Assembly (NCBI GenBank): GCA_964466745.1
Contig: CAYXOX010000134.1
Coordinates: 1-8,351, forward strand
Length of the DNA stretch: 8,351 bases
Direction of reading: 5' to 3'
DNA from: CAYXOX01 sp964466745
GTDB lineage: Bacteria > Pseudomonadota > Alphaproteobacteria > Rhodobacterales > Rhodobacteraceae
Part shown: positions 6,154 to 8,351 of the stretch, in pieces
How positions within the stretch are numbered: position 1 is the first letter of the stretch
How the letters are laid out: each line of letters opens with the position of its first letter
Position numbers and translations under genes: made by a program
The notes under the pieces: model-generated
What the model was told of the DNA's origin: nothing
The model's database searches: none
Seen by the model: the letters and a program-made list of their open reading frames with translations, nothing else

Positions 6154-6627
6154 TCAGTTCACCTGCTTGGCGTCGAGCACGTCCTTGTCGGTCGCCGCGC
6201 CGCGCACGATCTCGATCTGGCGGGGCTTGAGTGCCTCGGGAATCTCGCGCTGCAGGTCGATGTGCAGCATCCCGTCGGCGTGGCTCGCCCCGGTCACCTT
6301 CACGTGGTCGGCGAGATGGAAGCGGCGCTCGAAGGCGCGGGTCGCGATTCCGCGGTGCAGGTAGGTGCGGCCGGTATCCTCCTCGGTCTCCGTCTTGCGG
6401 GCCGAGACGATCAGCGCGTTCTCGCGCACCTCCACCGAAAGATCGGCGTCGGAGAACCCGGCCACGGCCACCGAGATGCGGTAGGCGTCGTCCGCGGTCT
6501 TCTCGATGTTGTAGGGCGGGTAGCTGGACTGGCCCACGTCGCTCGCGAGCACGCGGTCCATCAGGTCGGCGATCTGGTCGAAGCCCACCGTGGCACGGTA
6601 GAGCGGGGCAAGATCGAAACTGCGCAT
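6154..6627 (-). CDS. Small heat-shock protein, Hsp20/alpha-crystallin family
   Basis: This 157-aa cytosolic chaperone of the IbpA-like class binds unfolding proteins and holds them for refolding by DnaK/ClpB. The start MRSFDLAPLYRATVGFDQI is the typical IbpA-type N-terminus. The alpha-crystallin domain spans about residues 36-140: YPPYNIEK (36-43), YRISVAVAGF (49-58), LSVEVRENALIVSARK (63-78), YLHRGIATRAFERRFHLADHV (88-108) and DGMLHIDLQREIPE (117-130). The C-terminal I-x-I motif needed for oligomerisation is IEI in RQIEIVRG. The ATG at 6627 has GGAGG (6639-6635) seven bases upstream. The gene stands alone with its own heat-shock-type leader (6629-6755) and terminator. The family is certain; which paralogue (ibpA, hspA or other) is not decided. 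Confidence 0.95.
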   Translation of the reverse strand: MRSFDLAPLYRATVGFDQIADLMDRVLASDVGQSSYPPYNIEKTADDAYRISVAVAGFSDADLSVEVRENALIVSARKTETEEDTGRTYLHRGIATRAFERRFHLADHVKVTGASHADGMLHIDLQREIPEALKPRQIEIVRGAATDKDVLDAKQVN

Positions 6628-6628
6628 G

Positions 6629-6723
6629 TGTCATCCTCCATTGAGCGATACAGGAACGCGCCTCCCCGGTCGGGCGAAGCGCGGCCCTCGGTTTCCCGGG
6701 CCCATGCCTGGCGCCCGGAAACC
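6629..6723 (-). promoter_or_regulatory. ROSE-like RNA thermometer in the hsp20 leader
   Basis: Three hairpins follow one another on the minus strand. Hairpin I (6723-6690) pairs GGTTTCCGGGC with GCCCGGGAAACC with one bulge. Hairpin II (6683-6657) pairs CGCGCUUC with GAGGCGCG, including one G-U pair. Hairpin III (6652-6629) pairs UGU-AUC-G-CUC with GAG-GAU-G-ACA around the loop AAUG and hides the GGAGG ribosome-binding site. The anti-Shine-Dalgarno arm contains UCGCU with a bulged G, which fits the U-U/C-GCU hallmark of ROSE elements in rhizobial small heat-shock genes. Melting of hairpin III at high temperature would free translation. Hairpin I may be partly cut off by the transcription start near 6718. 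Confidence 0.7.
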
Positions 6724-6724
6724 C

Positions 6725-6755
6725 CGATGTGGGCGGCGAGGGCACCGGGTTCAAG
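6725..6755 (-). promoter_or_regulatory. Sigma-32 (RpoH)-type promoter of hsp20
   Basis: On the minus strand, CTTGAAC (6755-6749) is followed by a 16-bp spacer and CCACATCG (6732-6725). CTTGAA is the full RpoH -35 core, and the -10 matches CCCCATNT at six positions counting the free one. The predicted start near 6718 gives a leader of about 90 nt containing the ROSE-like hairpins. Promoter, thermometer and gene type support one another. Confidence 0.6.
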
Positions 6756-6844
6756 ACCCTGCCCGGGGCTGCGCGCCGGCGGCGCGGGGCCGGCAGCCGG
6801 TCCTCCCCGGGGAGCGGCGGGGCGGCCCACGGGGCCGGGCGGCC
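6756..6844. other. GC-rich gap after the protease gene, no gene seen
   Basis: This stretch between the protease stop and the hsp20 promoter is almost pure G and C. It contains the 12-bp palindrome CTCCCCGGGGAG (6803-6814), a short stem GGCCC-ACG-GGGCC, and complementary GGCTGC/GCAGCC arms. One of these may end the protease transcript, but none is followed by a T-tract on the minus strand, so no terminator is claimed. Confidence 0.4.
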
Positions 6845-7672
6845 TCAGGGCCGGATGAACTTCGCCCCCGGCGCCGCGCCCGGTGCCTCCATGCGCCGCA
6901 CGCGCGGCCCGTCGTCATCCAGCGCCGGCGCCGCGAGGTAGGCGGCGTGCAGCTCGCTCAGTGGCACGCCGAGCGCACTGCCGAGGGCCACCGGGCGCTC
7001 CGCCATCTGCGCTTTCGCCGAGACCACCGAAACGATGCGCGGCGCGCCGCCGTCGAAAGCGAAGATCGGCGCCCCGGACGAGCCGAAGTCCACCGCGCAG
7101 GAAAGCACGAGCACGCCGTCGAGCGCCTCGAGCACCCGGCAGCTTTCCTGCAGGGCCGGCGCCTCGGCGCGATCGTGGGCATAGGAGACCACCCCCACCA
7201 GCGTTCCGGGCCCGGTCTTGCCGCCGATACCGAAGGGGCGCACGCGGGTGTTGCGGATCGGCTGGCGCAGCTGCAGCAGCGCGAGATCGTTGCGCACGCG
7301 GTCGGCCCCCGGCTCGGTGCCGTAGGCATATCCGGGATGGAGCACCGCCCGCGTCACACCCCGGTAGGCGATCGCCTGCCCGTTGCGGAACCCCGCGAGG
7401 AACTCGATCTCGCCGGCGTCCACCCGTTCGCCCGTTTCCCTGTCGTAAAGGCAGTGGGCGGCCGTCAGCACGAGATCGACCCCCACGAGGGCACCGGTGC
7501 AGAAGGCGCGCCCGCCGATATCGAGCCGGCCCACGGCCTCCCAGCCCCGGCTGTCGTCGAGCGTGCGCAGCGGGACGAGCCCGGTGTCCTCGGCCAGCGC
7601 CGGCCCGGCCGCGGCCGCAAGCCCCGCCGCCGCGGCAAGCGCGAGAAACAGGGATACCAGGAGGCTCTTCAC
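6845..7672 (-). CDS. Secreted trypsin-like serine protease (family S1)
   Basis: This 275-aa exported protein has a signal peptide (K2, hydrophobic 4-22, likely cut after A27 in PALA-ED). The catalytic triad is visible as H73 in LTAAHC, D129 in RNDLALLQL and S199 in FGSSGAPIF. C58 and C74 make the usual His-loop disulfide; C178 and C192 probably form a second. The position before the catalytic serine, normally Asp, is S198, so chymotrypsin-style zymogen activation through the Asp194 salt bridge cannot operate. The start is GTG (7672-7670), with CGGAG ten bases upstream; it puts the signal peptide at the N-terminus, whereas the upstream ATG at 7738 would add 22 unlikely residues. It acts in the periplasm or outside the cell; the substrate is unknown. 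It lies 115 bp after glcF on the same strand. Confidence 0.9.
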   Translation of the reverse strand: MKSLLVSLFLALAAAAGLAAAAGPALAEDTGLVPLRTLDDSRGWEAVGRLDIGGRAFCTGALVGVDLVLTAAHCLYDRETGERVDAGEIEFLAGFRNGQAIAYRGVTRAVLHPGYAYGTEPGADRVRNDLALLQLRQPIRNTRVRPFGIGGKTGPGTLVGVVSYAHDRAEAPALQESCRVLEALDGVLVLSCAVDFGSSGAPIFAFDGGAPRIVSVVSAKAQMAERPVALGSALGVPLSELHAAYLAAPALDDDGPRVRRMEAPGAAPGAKFIRP

Positions 7673-7716
7673 CGGTTGCGGGCTCCGTTCCGAAGGCGCG
7701 ATCACGCTGCAGGGGC

Positions 7717-7730
7717 CGGGCGGAAGCCCG
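7717..7730. repeat. Small hairpin between glcF and the protease gene
   Basis: CGGGC-GGAA-GCCCG forms a 5-bp stem with a tetraloop. It lies 57 bp beyond the glcF stop and 45 bp before the protease start codon. There is no T-tract on the minus strand. It might be a weak terminator for glcF or chance structure in GC-rich DNA. No clear promoter for the protease gene was found in this gap. Confidence 0.2.
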
Positions 7731-7787
7731 CACGGCACCGCCGTCGACTGTTCGCTACGATCACGGCGGAATTGGGGCGCGCCGCGA

Positions 7788-8351
<564 letters not shown>

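Noticed and set aside
6803..6814. The 12-bp palindrome CTCCCCGGGGAG as an operator or terminator
   Set aside because: In this nearly pure G/C stretch such palindromes are expected by chance. There is no T-tract and no regulated start nearby on a sensible spacing.
7673..7738. A longer protease start at the ATG at 7738
   Set aside because: It puts 22 Pro/Cys-rich residues before the signal peptide. The GTG at 7672 has a ribosome-binding site and starts directly on the KSLLVSLFLAL signal peptide.

Overview
The window looks like chromosomal DNA of a Rhodobacteraceae (Roseobacter-type alphaproteobacterium). The bases are strongly GC-rich with GC-ending codons. The order pyk, small membrane protein, rpmI, rplT, together with the N-formylglutamate amidohydrolase/DUF1244 pair, the Hsp20, the GlcF sequence and an intergenic element at 6021-6068, all fit that family as I remember it. 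No phage, IS, integrase, CRISPR, tRNA or rRNA was seen. The window is mostly ordinary genes, and its interest lies in regulatory sites and domain make-up.

Left part (1-2277), all minus strand: pyruvate kinase (667-2115) runs into a 74-aa two-helix membrane protein (408-632, GTG start). A well-formed promoter (331-359) then drives rpmI (L35, 55-255) and rplT (L20, only its first 14 codons in the window). Upstream of pyk is a perfect LacI-family-type palindrome (2184-2199) lying on a candidate -10. The pyruvate kinase carries the Leu/Gln/Lys/Val residue set of potassium-independent enzymes.

Middle part (2278-5768), all plus strand: N-formylglutamate amidohydrolase family protein (2278-3072) and a DUF1244 protein (3132-3434) form a likely two-gene operon. 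A separate secreted 721-aa protein (3537-5702) fuses an N-terminal choice-of-anchor-I-like beta-propeller to a C-terminal phytase-like esterase domain. Its upstream region holds an 11-bp-period series of Pho-box-like 7-mers (3438-3488), which suggests phosphate control, and it ends in a 12-bp-stem terminator (5729-5768).

Right part (5769-8351), minus-strand genes: after about 340 bp of non-coding DNA with a Rhodobacteraceae-type intergenic element come an Hsp20 small heat-shock protein (6154-6627), a secreted trypsin-like protease (6845-7672) and the C-terminal part of glycolate oxidase subunit GlcF (7788-8351, running off the window). The hsp20 leader combines a sigma-32-like promoter with three consecutive hairpins. 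The last hairpin buries the Shine-Dalgarno opposite a UCGCU sequence with a bulged G, as in ROSE RNA thermometers; this is the best regulatory find in the window.
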